Counted from the first letter of the stretch, positions 37,770 through 48,772 are shown. The stretch is DNA of 64,000 bases from Rhodobacterales bacterium 56_14_T64 (GCA_002162795.1 MAAY01000042.1:1-64000), one strand, 5' to 3'. Made by a program: numbers and translations. Notes: generated from the sequence alone by a model not told the origin.

Positions 37770-38342
37770 TTAGTTGCCTGCATAGGCCACGTTGCGTGGC
37801 TCGGCTGGAATTTCGCGAGGTGGACGACCTATGACGTCTTTCAGCTCTTCCAGCTCGATGAAGTTGTCGGCCTGACGGCGCAACTCGTCTGAAATCATCG
37901 GAGGCTGGCTGCGAATGGTCGAGACAACGGATACGCGGACACCTTGACGCTGCAAGCTGGCAACCAGCGGCCGGAAATCCCCATCCCCGGAAAACAGCAC
38001 AATGTGATCCACGCGCGAAGCCAATTCCATGGCGTCCACCGCAAGCTCGATATCCATGTTGCCCTTAACCTTACGGCGGCCCATGCTATCAGTGTATTCT
38101 TTGGCAGGTTTGGTCACCATGGTGAAACCATTGTAATGCAACCAGTCTACCAGCGGTCGAATTGGCGAGTACTCGTCATTTTCAAGCAGCGCCGTGTAAT
38201 AGAACGCACGCAGCATTTTGCCGCGGCGCATAAATTCTTGACGCAATAACTTGTAGTCGATGTCAAATCCCAATGCCTTGGCTGCGGCATAAAGATTCGA
38301 GCCATCGATGAACAGCGCTAGCCGCTCGTCTTTGTAAAACAT
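37770..38342 (-). CDS. NYN domain (LabA/DUF88) protein
   Basis: LALFIDGSNLYAAAKALGFDIDYKLL; VDHIVLFSGDGDFRPLVASLQRQG. Confidence 0.92.
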   Translation of the reverse strand: MFYKDERLALFIDGSNLYAAAKALGFDIDYKLLRQEFMRRGKMLRAFYYTALLENDEYSPIRPLVDWLHYNGFTMVTKPAKEYTDSMGRRKVKGNMDIELAVDAMELASRVDHIVLFSGDGDFRPLVASLQRQGVRVSVVSTIRSQPPMISDELRRQADNFIELEELKDVIGRPPREIPAEPRNVAYAGN

Positions 38343-38479
38343 AACAATGTCCTTCCGGTATAACCCTGTCGCGCGGTGTGTTCCGTGAGTGAATGCTAAA
38401 ATATGCGAAACAGGTGGAACTAATGTAAGTTATTTGGCATGTGCTGCAAGTGTAACCACTATATGAATTGGGGTCAAAA

Positions 38480-39049
38480 ATGACCGAAATCCGGTCAAAA
38501 GCGTTAATTGCGCTGGGCGGCAACCTGCCTTCCGCAAAAGGGGCTCCAAAATATACGTTAATCGCTGCTATTGCAGAGATTTCTAGACGTGGATTGTATG
38601 TGCAATTACTGTCGCGATTCTTTCATACACCTTGTTTTCCTGCCGGTGCAGGGCCTGACTATGTGAACGCGGTGATTCAGGTTGGCAGCGATTTGTTACC
38701 AGACGAGTTATTGGCGATTTTACACGAAATCGAAGTAGATTTTGCGCGCGTGCGCGACCAAAGGTGGGGAATGCGGACCCTGGATCTGGATCTTATTGCC
38801 GTTGGAAAACAAATTCTACCTGACGATGGCATCTATCGACAGTGGCTGGAATTGGCGATGGCGGATCAGTTGCGCCAGGCCCCGGATCAGTTGATTTTGC
38901 CGCATCCCCGGCTTCAGGATCGCGGCTTTGTACTGGTGCCGCTCTGTGACATTGCTCCGGATTGGATTCACCCGGTGTCGGGGCTTTCTGCTGCGGAAAT
39001 GCTGGCGGCGCTGTCGGAAGCTGCCGTTGCAGAGGTGCGGCCGCTGTGA
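38480..39049 (+). CDS. folK: 2-amino-4-hydroxy-6-hydroxymethyldihydropteridine diphosphokinase
   Basis: ALIALGGNLPS; RVRDQRWGMRTLDLDLIAVG; LPHPRLQDRGFVLVPL. Confidence 0.93.
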   Translation: MTEIRSKALIALGGNLPSAKGAPKYTLIAAIAEISRRGLYVQLLSRFFHTPCFPAGAGPDYVNAVIQVGSDLLPDELLAILHEIEVDFARVRDQRWGMRTLDLDLIAVGKQILPDDGIYRQWLELAMADQLRQAPDQLILPHPRLQDRGFVLVPLCDIAPDWIHPVSGLSAAEMLAALSEAAVAEVRPL

Positions 39050-39142
39050 TGTTGCCGAATGGCGGCATTCAACGCTTGTCAAGGCAAAGATTCGGGCTTA
39101 CATACCTGCTTTCTGGATCCTTACTCATTTGGAGAGTCGCTG

Positions 39143-39496
39143 ATGGCCCGCGTAACGGTTGAAGACTGCGTAGACAAAGTTCCCAACCGCTTTGAGCTGG
39201 TTTTGCTGGCTGCCCATCGCGCCCGCGAGATCACAGCCGGGGCGCCGCTCACTGTCGAGCGTGACAATGACAAAAACCCTGTGGTGTCGCTGCGCGAAAT
39301 CGCTGACGAAACTCAAGGTGCTGATGCCCTGCGGGAGCGTCTGATCGAAAGCAACCAGACCCAGATCGAGGTCGACGAGCCGGAAGAAGATTCGATGGCT
39401 CTGTTGATGGGTGGCGAAGCTGACAAGCCCGCCGATGACGATATGTCAGAAGAAAAACTTCTTCGTGCGCTGATGGAAGCCCAAGGGCAGGGCTGA
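39143..39496 (+). CDS. rpoZ: RNA polymerase omega subunit
   Basis: [33 protein letters not shown]. Confidence 0.97.
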   Translation: MARVTVEDCVDKVPNRFELVLLAAHRAREITAGAPLTVERDNDKNPVVSLREIADETQGADALRERLIESNQTQIEVDEPEEDSMALLMGGEADKPADDDMSEEKLLRALMEAQGQG

Positions 39497-39527
39497 GCGG
39501 CACAATATTTAAGGCTGCGGACCGGAA

Positions 39528-41657
39528 ATGATATCACCTGAAGATCTGATTGCGCTGGTCCGCAACTACAATCCCAAGACCAACGAAAAACGATTGGCCG
39601 AAGCTTATGCTTACGGCGAGGAAATGCACACGGGGCAGGTCCGCCATTCGGGTGAACCCTATTTCACCCACCCGGTTGCTGTCGCCGCGATCCTGACCGA
39701 ACAGCGTCTGGATGATGCCACCATCATCACAGCACTGCTGCACGACACTATCGAAGACACCAAGGCCAATTACGAAGAGGTCTCGACACGATTCGGCAGC
39801 GAAGTCGCCGAATTGGTTGATGGTGTGACCAAGCTGACCAACCTGCAGCTGTCCAGCCGTGAAACCAAGCAGGCCGAGAATTTTCGCAAGCTGTTCATGG
39901 CGATGTCCAAGGATCTGCGGGTTATCTTGGTTAAGCTGGCCGACCGGTTGCACAACATGCGCACCATCAAGGCGATGCGCCCGGAAAAGCAGGCGCAGAA
40001 AGCCCGCGAAACCATGGATATCTATGCGCCTCTGGCTGGCCGCATGGGCATGCAGTGGATGCGCGAAGAGCTGGAGGATCTGGCCTTTCGGGTGCTGAAT
40101 CCCGAGGGGCGTCAGTCGATCATCCGCCGCTTTATCACTTTGCAGCGCGAAACCGGCGATGTGATTCATCGCATTACTGGCGACATGCGCAGCGAGCTGG
40201 AAAAAGCCGGGATCGAGGCCGAGGTATTTGGCCGTGCCAAAAAACCCTATTCAATTTGGCGCAAGATGCAGGAAAAGGATCAGGGGTTTTCGCGCCTGTC
40301 CGACATCTATGGGTTCCGCATCATCACCGCGACCGAGGAAGACAGCTATCGCACGCTTGGTGCCATTCACCAGCGTTGGCGGGCGGTGCCGGGGCGGTTC
40401 AAGGATTACATCAGCCAGCCGAAATCAAACGGGTATCGCTCGATCCACACCACGGTGTCGGGTCGCGATGGCAAGCGGGTCGAGGTGCAGATTCGCACCC
40501 GACAGATGCATGATGTTGCTGAAACCGGAGTGGCAGCACATTGGTCGTACCGCGATGGGGTGCGTACTGAGAACCCGTTTGCGGTAGATCCGGTCAAATG
40601 GATTGCCTCGCTGACCGAACAGTTCGACGCCGAAGAGGATCACGACGAGTTCCTCGAGGCGGTGAAACTGGAAATGTACTCGGATCAGGTGTTCTGCTTC
40701 ACGCCCAAGGGAGACGTGATCAAACTGCCCAAAGGTGCGACGCCGATCGATTACGCCTATGCCATCCATACTCGGATTGGACATGCCTGTGTCGGCGCCA
40801 AAGTCGATACCATTCGGGTGCCGCTGTGGACCCGTCTGCGCAATGGTCAGTCGGTCGACATCATCACCGCCGAAGGTCAGACGCCGCAGGTCAGCTGGCT
40901 GGAGATTGCCACCACCGGCAAGGCTCGTACCGCCATCCGTCGTGCCTTGCGGGATGCGGATCGTGAACGGTTTGTAAAACTGGGCCGCGAGTTGGCGCGA
41001 TCAGCATTTGAACATGTTGACCGGAAGGCCACCGACAAGACACTGGAAACTGCTGCCCGTGCCTTGCGGCTGGGCAACGCATATGAACTGCTGGCGCGTC
41101 TGGGAGCTGCCGAAATCACCGGGCATGATGTCGTGCAGGCGGTCTATCCTGATCTGGCGCCGGACAATAGCGATGAAATCTCACCACGTCGGGCGGTGAT
41201 TGGTCTGGAGCCAGGGCAGAGTTTTGAGCGCGCGCCCTGCTGTCAGCCGCTGCCAGGTGAGCGCATCATCGGCATCACCTATCGCGGGCGCGGTGTGGTG
41301 GTTCATGCTGCGGACTGTGACAGTTTGGGCAATTATGAAGACCAGCCGGAGCGCTGGGTTGATGTGCAGTGGCACAGCGGTACCCACCCGGCGGTCTATG
41401 GCGTCACGCTGGGGCTGACCATTGGCAACGATGCTGGCGTACTGGGACGAATTTGCACATTGATTGGCGAGAAAAAGGCCAATATCTCGGACCTAGAATT
41501 TGTCGACCGGAAACCAGACTTTTACCGTCTGGTGATAAACGTCGAGCTAAGAGATGTTGAGCAGCTGCATTCACTGATTTTGATGTTGGAAGCAGAGAGT
41601 GACGTTGCCGCGGTTGAGCGGCTACGTGACCATCCTGCAAAGCACAGCGCGAACTAG
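39528..41657 (+). CDS. rsh: Bifunctional (p)ppGpp synthetase/hydrolase (RelA/SpoT homolog)
   Basis: HD, synthetase, TGS (CFTPKGDVIKLPKGATPIDYAYAIHT) and C-terminal ACT regions. Confidence 0.96.
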   Translation: MISPEDLIALVRNYNPKTNEKRLAEAYAYGEEMHTGQVRHSGEPYFTHPVAVAAILTEQRLDDATIITALLHDTIEDTKANYEEVSTRFGSEVAELVDGVTKLTNLQLSSRETKQAENFRKLFMAMSKDLRVILVKLADRLHNMRTIKAMRPEKQAQKARETMDIYAPLAGRMGMQWMREELEDLAFRVLNPEGRQSIIRRFITLQRETGDVIHRITGDMRSELEKAGIEAEVFGRAKKPYSIWRKMQEKDQGFSRLSDIYGFRIITATEEDSYRTLGAIHQRWRAVPGRFKDYISQPKSNGYRSIHTTVSGRDGKRVEVQIRTRQMHDVAETGVAAHWSYRDGVRTENPFAVDPVKWIASLTEQFDAEEDHDEFLEAVKLEMYSDQVFCFTPKGDVIKLPKGATPIDYAYAIHTRIGHACVGAKVDTIRVPLWTRLRNGQSVDIITAEGQTPQVSWLEIATTGKARTAIRRALRDADRERFVKLGRELARSAFEHVDRKATDKTLETAARALRLGNAYELLARLGAAEITGHDVVQAVYPDLAPDNSDEISPRRAVIGLEPGQSFERAPCCQPLPGERIIGITYRGRGVVVHAADCDSLGNYEDQPERWVDVQWHSGTHPAVYGVTLGLTIGNDAGVLGRICTLIGEKKANISDLEFVDRKPDFYRLVINVELRDVEQLHSLILMLEAESDVAAVERLRDHPAKHSAN

Positions 41658-41692
41658 CAGTCCCCGCGCAAAATGGGGCCGGAACTTGGACC

Positions 41693-42412
41693 TTGATTGG
41701 GCCACAACTTGGAAGGACGCATTCGTTGGTATTCAGGCGCCGTGACCGACGTTCGCCGCTTCGTGCGATTGCGGATTTCCTGTGGCCGCGGGGCGGCTGG
41801 ACGCGTGCATTTCATTACGTGAAACACCGGGTGCGTCGGCTGCCTGATTCGCCAGAACGCATCGCGCGTGGGATTGCGGCGGGTGTGTTCACTGCGTTCA
41901 CTCCGTTCTACGGTTTGCACTTTGTTGTGGCGGTACTGCTGGCGCGCCTGTTCAACGGCAATATTCTGGCGGCCCTCAGCGGTACTTTCTTTGGCAATCC
42001 GCTCACTTATGTGCCTATTGGTGTGGCGTCGCTGCAAACTGGCCACTGGTTGCTGGGCACCGATTTTGACACTGAGGTGGATCATTCGCTGATCGGCAAG
42101 TTCTTTGGTGTCAGCAAGGATGTCTGGAATAACCTGCTGGTCCTGGTTTCGGATCGGGAAGCGGACTGGCATGGGCTGCAGCTATTCTACGACGAAGTGT
42201 TCTTGCCTTATATGATCGGTGGGGTGATCCCCGGGATTATCGCCGCGACGGTTTGCTATTTCCTGAGCGTACCCTTGATCCGGGTCTACCAGCAGCGCCG
42301 CCGCTCTAAGATCAAGGCCAAATTCAAGGCGATCAAGGCGCGGGCGCATATCGAAAGTGGCATCGCAATCCAATCCGTCGCAGCCAAAGTGGCACCGCGA
42401 AAGGCACGCTAG
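41693..42412 (+). CDS. DUF2062 domain membrane protein (start may be TTG at 41726)
   Basis: RIARGIAAGVFTAFTPFYGLHFVVAVLLARLFNGNILAALSGTFFGNPLTY. Confidence 0.82.
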   Translation: MIGPQLGRTHSLVFRRRDRRSPLRAIADFLWPRGGWTRAFHYVKHRVRRLPDSPERIARGIAAGVFTAFTPFYGLHFVVAVLLARLFNGNILAALSGTFFGNPLTYVPIGVASLQTGHWLLGTDFDTEVDHSLIGKFFGVSKDVWNNLLVLVSDREADWHGLQLFYDEVFLPYMIGGVIPGIIAATVCYFLSVPLIRVYQQRRRSKIKAKFKAIKARAHIESGIAIQSVAAKVAPRKAR

Positions 42413-42483
42413 ATTTTTGCAGTTTGCTCTTTTTGTCTGGCGGTCTAGTGTCAGGGAAACTGGGCTTTCTAGGACTGGCAAAA

Positions 42484-43230
42484 ATGGCTGATAACTCTCT
42501 GCGACTGGGTCTTAACATCGATCACGTGGCGACTGTGCGCAACGCGCGCGGCGGGGCCTACCCGGATCCGGTCCGGGCTGCAATTATGGCGGAAGAAGCC
42601 GGCGTTGATGGGATTACTGCGCACCTGCGGGAGGATCGCCGTCATATCATGGACACCGATATCGAAGGTTTGATGCAGGCGCTGACGGTGCCGTTGAACT
42701 TTGAGATGGCAGCGACGGACGAAATGCAGGCCATCGCTCTGCGTCACCGTCCCCATGCGGTTTGCATCGTTCCCGAGAAACGCGAGGAACGCACCACCGA
42801 AGGTGGGCTAGAAGTGGCTCGTGAAGAAAACAAACTGGCGCATTTCATCGCGCCATTGCGGGATGCTGGCTGCCGTATCTCGATTTTTGTTGCTGCGGAT
42901 CAGAAGCAGATCGAGGCAGCACACCGGATTGGTGCTGACATCGTCGAGTTGCACGTGGGCGCCTATTGTGATGCCCATGCTGAGGGTGATTTCGACCTGC
43001 GCGATACCGAGTTGGCGAGCCTGCGTGAGATGTCCACCTATGCGCATTCACTGGGGCTAGAGGTACACGCGGGTCACGGGCTGACCTATGATTGCGTCAA
43101 ACCCATTGCGGCATTTCCTGAGGTGCAGGAATTGAACATCGGTCATTTCCTGATTGGCGAGGCTGTGTTTCGTGGTTTGACTCCGGCGGTGCATGAGATG
43201 CGTCGTTTGATGGATGAGGCTCGTAGCTAA
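42484..43230 (+). CDS. pdxJ: Pyridoxine 5'-phosphate synthase
   Basis: LRLGLNIDHVATVRNARGGAYPDPVRAA; LEVHAGHGLTYDCVKPIAAFPEVQELNIGHFLIGEAVF. Confidence 0.97.
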   Translation: MADNSLRLGLNIDHVATVRNARGGAYPDPVRAAIMAEEAGVDGITAHLREDRRHIMDTDIEGLMQALTVPLNFEMAATDEMQAIALRHRPHAVCIVPEKREERTTEGGLEVAREENKLAHFIAPLRDAGCRISIFVAADQKQIEAAHRIGADIVELHVGAYCDAHAEGDFDLRDTELASLREMSTYAHSLGLEVHAGHGLTYDCVKPIAAFPEVQELNIGHFLIGEAVFRGLTPAVHEMRRLMDEARS

Positions 43231-43238
43231 TGAGTTAG

Positions 43239-43282
43239 CCGTTTTCTTTGAAGAAAACGGTACGGAATTTTCCAAAATTCCG
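43239..43282. terminator. Tandem twin hairpins CCGTTTTCTT-TG-AAGAAAACGG and CGGAATTTT-CC-AAAATTCCG
   Basis: Two perfect inverted repeats 2 nt apart; same layout as 11929-11971. Confidence 0.6.
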
Positions 43283-43302
43283 GGTAGATGCGGAAAACAA
43301 AC

Positions 43303-43728
43303 ATGATCCTTGGCATCGGTACTGACCTTGCAAATATAGACCGGATCCAGCGGACGTTGGATCGATTTGGTGATCGGTTTAAGAACCGCGTGTTCACCAG
43401 CATCGAACAACGCAAAGCCGAGCGTCGTTTGGATGTCGCTGGTACCTATGCCAAACGCTGGGCCGCCAAGGAGGCCTGCTCGAAAGCGCTGGGGACAGGC
43501 CTGCGCATGGGGATTGCCTGGAAGGATATGGCGGTCAGCAATCTGCGCAGTGGTCAGCCCGTAATGCACGTGACTGGCTGGGCAGCCGAGCGGTTGCGTG
43601 AGATGACCCCGGTGGGTCATGAGGCGGTGATTCATGTGACCCTGACCGATGATCACCCCTGGGCGCAGGCCTTTGTGGTGATCGAGGCGCGAGTGATTGC
43701 TGATCTTGACGATGGAGCGGGGGGCTAA
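43303..43728 (+). CDS. acpS: Holo-[acyl-carrier-protein] synthase
   Basis: [54 protein letters not shown]. Confidence 0.96.
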   Translation: MILGIGTDLANIDRIQRTLDRFGDRFKNRVFTSIEQRKAERRLDVAGTYAKRWAAKEACSKALGTGLRMGIAWKDMAVSNLRSGQPVMHVTGWAAERLREMTPVGHEAVIHVTLTDDHPWAQAFVVIEARVIADLDDGAGG

Positions 43729-43791
43729 GCTTGACTTACCCGCATCCGGACCGCATGTAGCCTCGGACCTATTGTTGAACCGGAGAGCCTG

Positions 43792-44631
43792 ATGGCGACC
43801 AAAGTCCAAGCTGGAAATTCGATCATCGAGACGATCAAAACCATTGTCTATGCGCTGTTGATCGCCGGTGTTTTCCGCACCCTGTTTTTTCAACCATTCT
43901 GGATCCCGTCAGGGTCGATGAAGGAAACGCTGCTGATCGGCGACTTCCTGTTCGTCAATAAGATGGCTTATGGCTATTCCTATGCCTCGTGTCCCAGCGT
44001 GAAACTGGCGCGTCTTGGCGTTGATATCGATGCCGAAGACATTTGTGGTTTCCTGGACGGTGACAATACACGGCTGTTTGGTGGTACGCCTGAGCGAGGC
44101 GATGTGGCGGTGTTTCGTCATCCTGTGAACAACACTGACTTTATCAAGCGTCTTATTGGTCTGCCCGGCGACAAAGTGCAGGTCAAAGACAGTGTTCTCT
44201 TTATCAATGATCAGCCGGTCGCGTTGAAAGACATTGAAGACTTTGAAGAGGAAATGGAGCGTCAGGGCCCGCAAGGTCGCTACCCGAGATGTGAGAATAA
44301 TGCAGCCGTGGGTGAAGGCGGCGTTTGTATTAAGTCGCGCCAAATCGAGACGCTGCCGAATGGTGTTGAACACGCAATTCTGAACATCGGCAATCAACCT
44401 ACCGATCATACCGGGGTGTATCTGGTGCCCGAGGGGCATTACTTCTTCATGGGGGACAACCGGGACAACTCGACCGACAGTCGCGTGCCTCAATCGGCAG
44501 GCGGTGTTGGCTTTGTGCCTTATGAAAACCTGATCGGCCGGGCAGATCGTATTATGTTCTCTTCTGCAGGGCGGTCGATGTTGTTCTTCTGGACCTGGCG
44601 CAGTGATCGTTTCTTCAAGGGTATCAAGTGA
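43792..44631 (+). CDS. lepB: Signal peptidase I
   Basis: [41 protein letters not shown]-like [28 protein letters not shown]. Confidence 0.97.
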   Translation: MATKVQAGNSIIETIKTIVYALLIAGVFRTLFFQPFWIPSGSMKETLLIGDFLFVNKMAYGYSYASCPSVKLARLGVDIDAEDICGFLDGDNTRLFGGTPERGDVAVFRHPVNNTDFIKRLIGLPGDKVQVKDSVLFINDQPVALKDIEDFEEEMERQGPQGRYPRCENNAAVGEGGVCIKSRQIETLPNGVEHAILNIGNQPTDHTGVYLVPEGHYFFMGDNRDNSTDSRVPQSAGGVGFVPYENLIGRADRIMFSSAGRSMLFFWTWRSDRFFKGIK

Positions 44632-45314
44632 AGCTGTCAAAAGAAATGCGGGGCTTTCAGGATCGGATCGGGCATCAGTTCGCCGAGCCGGAGCTGTTAG
44701 TGCGAGCGCTGACCCATGCCTCGATCTCGTCATCGACGCGTAGCGACAACCAGCGGCTTGAATTTCTGGGGGACCGGGTGCTGGGGCTGGTATTGGCAAC
44801 AGCGCTGTTGGAAGATGACAAAACTGCCTCTGAGGGACAGTTGGCGCCGCGCTTTAATGCTATGGTGCGCAAAGAGACCTGTGCCGATGTCGCCCGCGAG
44901 ATCAATCTGGGCGAAGTGTTGAAGCTGGGCCGATCCGAGATGATGTCGGGCGGGCGGCGCAAGCTGGCGTTGCTAGGTGACGCGATGGAAGCGGTGATTG
45001 CCGCGGTCTACAAGGACGCCGGGTTCGAGGCGGCGCAGGCGATGATCCTGCGGCTTTGGGCCAATCGTATTACTTCAGTCGAGGCAGACGCGCGCGACGC
45101 CAAGACCTCGTTACAGGAACTGGTTCAGGCCAAGGGGGAAAAACCTCCTGCCTATGAGTTAGTGTCTCGCACGGGGCCGGATCATCAGCCGGTATTTACG
45201 ATCGCGGTACGTCTTAATGATGGCGCCGAGGCGCAGGCCACCGCTGGATCAAAACGTCAGGCCGAACAGGCCGCAGCCACTGCGCTGCTAAGCAAACTGG
45301 AGCAAAAACAATGA
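44628..45314 (+). CDS. rnc: Ribonuclease III
   Basis: [41 protein letters not shown]-terminal dsRBD. Confidence 0.97.
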   Translation: MKLSKEMRGFQDRIGHQFAEPELLVRALTHASISSSTRSDNQRLEFLGDRVLGLVLATALLEDDKTASEGQLAPRFNAMVRKETCADVAREINLGEVLKLGRSEMMSGGRRKLALLGDAMEAVIAAVYKDAGFEAAQAMILRLWANRITSVEADARDAKTSLQELVQAKGEKPPAYELVSRTGPDHQPVFTIAVRLNDGAEAQATAGSKRQAEQAAATALLSKLEQKQ

Positions 45315-46216
45315 GTACTCGTGCCGGATTCGTGGCCCTGATTGGTGAACCGAACGCGGGCAAGTCGACGCTGCTGAACCGCATGGTTGGCGCCAAGGTG
45401 TCGATCGTGACCCACAAGGTGCAGACCACCCGTGCGCGCATTCGTGGCGTGGCGATGGATGGTCAAAACCAGATTGTGTTCGTCGACACGCCCGGCCTGT
45501 TTGCGCCGCGCCGTAGGCTGGACCGCGCCATGGTTGCCGCTGCCTGGGGCGGTGCTGCGGATGCGGACGTGATCGTGCTGATGGTCGAGGCCCACAGGGG
45601 TGTCACCGAGGGCGTTGAGAAGATCCTGGAAGGCCTGGCCGAAATTGGCGAGGGGCGTACAGTACTTCTGGCGATCAACAAGATTGACAAGGTTCCGACC
45701 GAAAAACTCTTGGGATTGGCTCAGATATTGAACGAGCGCTATGCCTTTTCCGAGACCTTTATGATCTCGGCTGAAAAGGGGCATGGGGTCGAGGATCTGC
45801 GCAGCTGGTTGGGGGGCAAAGTACCCGAAGGTCCGTGGTTGTATCCCGAGGATCAGATCGCCGATCTGCCGTTGCGGATGATTGCCGCCGAGATGACCCG
45901 CGAGAAGCTGACGCTGCGGTTGCATCAGGAATTACCTTATCAAATGACGGTCGAAACCGAAGGCTGGGAAGATCGCAAGGATGGCTCGGTCAAGATTGAC
46001 CAAGTAATCTATGTGGTACGTGACGGTCACAAAGGCATCGTACTGGGCAAGAGCGGCGAGACCATCAAGGCTATTGGTCAGGCATCCCGGACTGAATTGA
46101 CCGAGTTCCTGGATCGTAAGGTGCATTTGTTCCTGCAGGTCAAAGTGCGGCCCAACTGGCAGGATGAGTCCGAGCGCTATTCGCAGATGGGGTTGGACTT
46201 CAAGGACGGAAACTAA
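45311..46216 (+). CDS. era: GTPase Era
   Basis: [47 protein letters not shown] domain. Confidence 0.97.
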   Translation: MSTRAGFVALIGEPNAGKSTLLNRMVGAKVSIVTHKVQTTRARIRGVAMDGQNQIVFVDTPGLFAPRRRLDRAMVAAAWGGAADADVIVLMVEAHRGVTEGVEKILEGLAEIGEGRTVLLAINKIDKVPTEKLLGLAQILNERYAFSETFMISAEKGHGVEDLRSWLGGKVPEGPWLYPEDQIADLPLRMIAAEMTREKLTLRLHQELPYQMTVETEGWEDRKDGSVKIDQVIYVVRDGHKGIVLGKSGETIKAIGQASRTELTEFLDRKVHLFLQVKVRPNWQDESERYSQMGLDFKDGN

Positions 46217-46237
46217 GGTTGGGCGGTTATCGCTCAA

Positions 46238-46278
46238 GCTCAAGTGTTGAGCTTCCCCGACCGATAGTTCGGGGAAGC
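46238..46278. terminator. Two adjacent hairpins after era
   Basis: GCTCAAGTGTTGAGC and GCTTCCCCGA...TCGGGGAAGC. Confidence 0.55.
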
Positions 46279-46301
46279 CTTCGTTCTATAGGACCCAAGA
46301 C

Positions 46302-46631
46302 ATGGCCCGTCTGACTGCTGAGTTCTGGGTTCATGCCTATTTGGCGCGGCTCAGGTTTCAGGAAATTCCCGCCTTTGTAGTGGCGCACGGTGACGACACC
46401 GCCGGCGCTGTGCTGGTCAAGTTGAATACACTGGACGGGCAGGCGATTGCGTTTCAGCGCTCGTTTGATCTGATGAGTGGCGAGCGGCAGTGGATCGAGC
46501 TGGCCTCAGGGGAAGAGCGCGACGTCGATACATCCGTTCGCAAACAGCGGGAATTCGACCCCGATCTGTGGGTGATCGAGGTCGAGGACCGACAGGGGCG
46601 TCACCTTCTGGGTGAACCGGGGCTGGAGTAA
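46302..46631 (+). CDS. DUF1491 family protein
   Basis: LTAEFWVHAYLARLRFQEIPAFVVAHGDDTAGAVLVKLNTLDG. Confidence 0.85.
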   Translation: MARLTAEFWVHAYLARLRFQEIPAFVVAHGDDTAGAVLVKLNTLDGQAIAFQRSFDLMSGERQWIELASGEERDVDTSVRKQREFDPDLWVIEVEDRQGRHLLGEPGLE

Positions 46632-46937
46632 TTACCAGCCGCTGGTTTTCATCGCGATATCGTGGCCTATGGCGGATGGTGCCCCACCGGCAAACGCGCG
46701 CACCTGCCCGGCAAAGGTTTTGAAAAACTCCTGCGACTGCAGATGAGCCAGTGTCTCGGCGCTGTCCCAGCGGCCCCAGTGGAACCGGGTTTCCTTGTCG
46801 TCTGCCACGGCCACTTGATAGGTGAATTTTCCAGCAATTACCGGATCGCTTTCGATGGCGGTTATGAAATCTTTCATGGCGCTTTGCCACGGGGCTTCGT
46901 CGCCGCTGTATTTGTAAGTGATGGTGATGCCGCGCAT
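46632..46937 (-). CDS. Hypothetical protein, antibiotic biosynthesis monooxygenase-like
   Basis: MRGITITYKYSGDEAPWQSAMKDFITAIESDP; small dimeric alpha+beta barrel-like size and pattern. Confidence 0.55.
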   Translation of the reverse strand: MRGITITYKYSGDEAPWQSAMKDFITAIESDPVIAGKFTYQVAVADDKETRFHWGRWDSAETLAHLQSQEFFKTFAGQVRAFAGGAPSAIGHDIAMKTSGW

Positions 46938-46948
46938 GATTGAAATTC

Positions 46949-46974
46949 CTTAATTAACTGATGCGTTAATTAAG
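46949..46974. promoter_or_regulatory. Perfect inverted repeat CTTAATTAAC-TGATGC-GTTAATTAAG (candidate operator)
   Basis: 10-bp perfect arms, 11 bp upstream of the 46937 start. Confidence 0.55.
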
Positions 46975-47066
46975 ATAGGCAATGGATCGGGGCATTCAAG
47001 GGGCTCCTTGCGGTTTGCCGGGGCTTCGGGTCTGTTGCATGCTGGAAACCTGAGGGAGAGCGGCCA

Positions 47067-47792
47067 TTGGAATGGCGTGATCACGGCATCTTGCTAAGCC
47101 TGCGTCGCCATGGTGAAAGCTCGGCCATTATTGATGTCTTCACCGAAGAGCATGGCCGTCACGCAGGCGTGGTGCGCGGAGGTGCCAGCCGCAAGCAAGC
47201 ACCGGTGCTGCAACCCGGCGCGCAGTTGGATCTGATCTGGCGCGCCCGGCTAGAGGATCATCTGGGGCACTATCAGGCCGAGCCACTGCGCAGCCGCGCG
47301 GCGGCGGCGTTTTCGGGGCGCATGGCGCTGGCAGGACTGAATGCGGTGACAGCGCTGTTGTCGTTTTGCCTGCCAGAGCGCGAGCCTCATGCCAGCCTTT
47401 ATACCAAGTCCGAGCAGCTATTGGACCTATTGGAGCAAGAAAGTCTGTGGCCATTGGCCTATCTGCACTGGGAGTTGGCGCTGCTGGAGGAAATGGGATT
47501 TGGGCTGGATCTCACCAGTTGTGCGGTGACGGGGGCAACAGAGGGGCTGATCTATGTCTCTCCCAAGTCCGGTCGGGCGGTATCTGCCGAAGGGGCAGGG
47601 GACTGGGCAAGTCGGTTGTTGCCGCTGCCGCCTGTTCTGCGCGGTGAGGGCGATGCTGGGGATGCTGAGATAGAGCAGGGTCTGCGCACCACTGGTTTCT
47701 TCCTTGAGGCACGTCTGGCGCCGTCGTTAGGCCATCGTCCACTACCCGAGGCGCGCGGGCGATTTGTTGATGCCTTTACTCGGCGGCGGTGA
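47067..47792 (+). CDS. recO: DNA repair protein RecO
   Basis: [43 protein letters not shown]. Confidence 0.95.
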   Translation: MEWRDHGILLSLRRHGESSAIIDVFTEEHGRHAGVVRGGASRKQAPVLQPGAQLDLIWRARLEDHLGHYQAEPLRSRAAAAFSGRMALAGLNAVTALLSFCLPEREPHASLYTKSEQLLDLLEQESLWPLAYLHWELALLEEMGFGLDLTSCAVTGATEGLIYVSPKSGRAVSAEGAGDWASRLLPLPPVLRGEGDAGDAEIEQGLRTTGFFLEARLAPSLGHRPLPEARGRFVDAFTRRR

Positions 47793-48180
47793 ACAGCATC
47801 TCGCGGCCCGCGACATTGCTTAGGATCAGTGTACTCCCCGAGACTTCGGATAGGGTCATGTCTTGTAGGGCCTGCAGGAATTGGCTTTCCGCTGCCAGAT
47901 CATCGCAGGCCATGCGTGTAACGTTAAGGTGCTGGGCATCGAACCAGGGGTAGGGGGCGTCCAAGTCGGCACTGTAGTTGTTGCACGGGGCGACACCGGC
48001 GATGCGGCCCGGCTCAGGAAAGTTCAACGTAGCCGTGGCTGCAAAGGGCTGGCCGTCTATCTCTGTCAGGTGCCATTTGTTGTCAGCAGCGCCGTAGGCA
48101 GCAATGGTTTCATCACCTCTGCAGGCGGCAAGGCTAAGGCAGATGAAGCCAAGAGGGATCAGGGAATTGGGCATAGGCAT
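47776..48180 (-). CDS. META domain-containing lipoprotein
   Basis: [13 protein letters not shown] lipobox; [36 protein letters not shown]. Confidence 0.8.
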   Translation of the reverse strand: MPMPNSLIPLGFICLSLAACRGDETIAAYGAADNKWHLTEIDGQPFAATATLNFPEPGRIAGVAPCNNYSADLDAPYPWFDAQHLNVTRMACDDLAAESQFLQALQDMTLSEVSGSTLILSNVAGREMLFTAAE

Positions 48181-48210
48181 GCCGCCAATCTAAGCAAGAT
48201 CGCTGGGCGT

Positions 48211-48765
48211 TCAAGCTGGGGATTGTGCCAAAATCAACTCTATCAGATGGCACAGCGGGTTGGGCGATAGGTTTTGGCTGTTGGGCAGATCATCGAGCCC
48301 GATCAGCGTGGCATAGATCATCTTTGAATAAGGGGTGGGGGGGACTTTGGCCTCGGTCAGCAGGCTGTCCAGGTAGGCGAGCCGCCGGGCATCCACCCGG
48401 TCCACTGTTTGCCGCACCAACGGTTCCGCACGGGCCCAGGCCCGGATAGCGCTTTCTGATGCCTGGTTTGGGTCCAGTTCGGCGGGGGTCTTCTGAGCAA
48501 TCTGTGCCAGCGCACGCAATCGGTCGCGCGGGGTGGGCACGGGGGCCAGGGCGTCAATGATATCAGTGACCGCGCGTTGCTCCCACAGTTCCATCATCGC
48601 GCGGTGAAAACCCGCAACGTCCGGAAAATGCCAGTAAAACGACCCTTTGGAACTGCCTACCCTGCGGGCCAGCACCTCGGCTTTTAGGGCAGTAGGGCCG
48701 TGTTCGGCCAGAGCGTTGAAGCCGGTAAAAATCCAGTCATCTGGGGAAAGTCTTGGTTTGGACAT
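48211..48765 (-). CDS. TetR/AcrR family transcriptional regulator
   Basis: IFTGFNALAEHGPTALKAEVLARRVGSSKGSFYWHFPDVAGFHRAMMELWE. Confidence 0.93.
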   Translation of the reverse strand: MSKPRLSPDDWIFTGFNALAEHGPTALKAEVLARRVGSSKGSFYWHFPDVAGFHRAMMELWEQRAVTDIIDALAPVPTPRDRLRALAQIAQKTPAELDPNQASESAIRAWARAEPLVRQTVDRVDARRLAYLDSLLTEAKVPPTPYSKMIYATLIGLDDLPNSQNLSPNPLCHLIELILAQSPA

Positions 48766-48772
48766 GCGTAAA

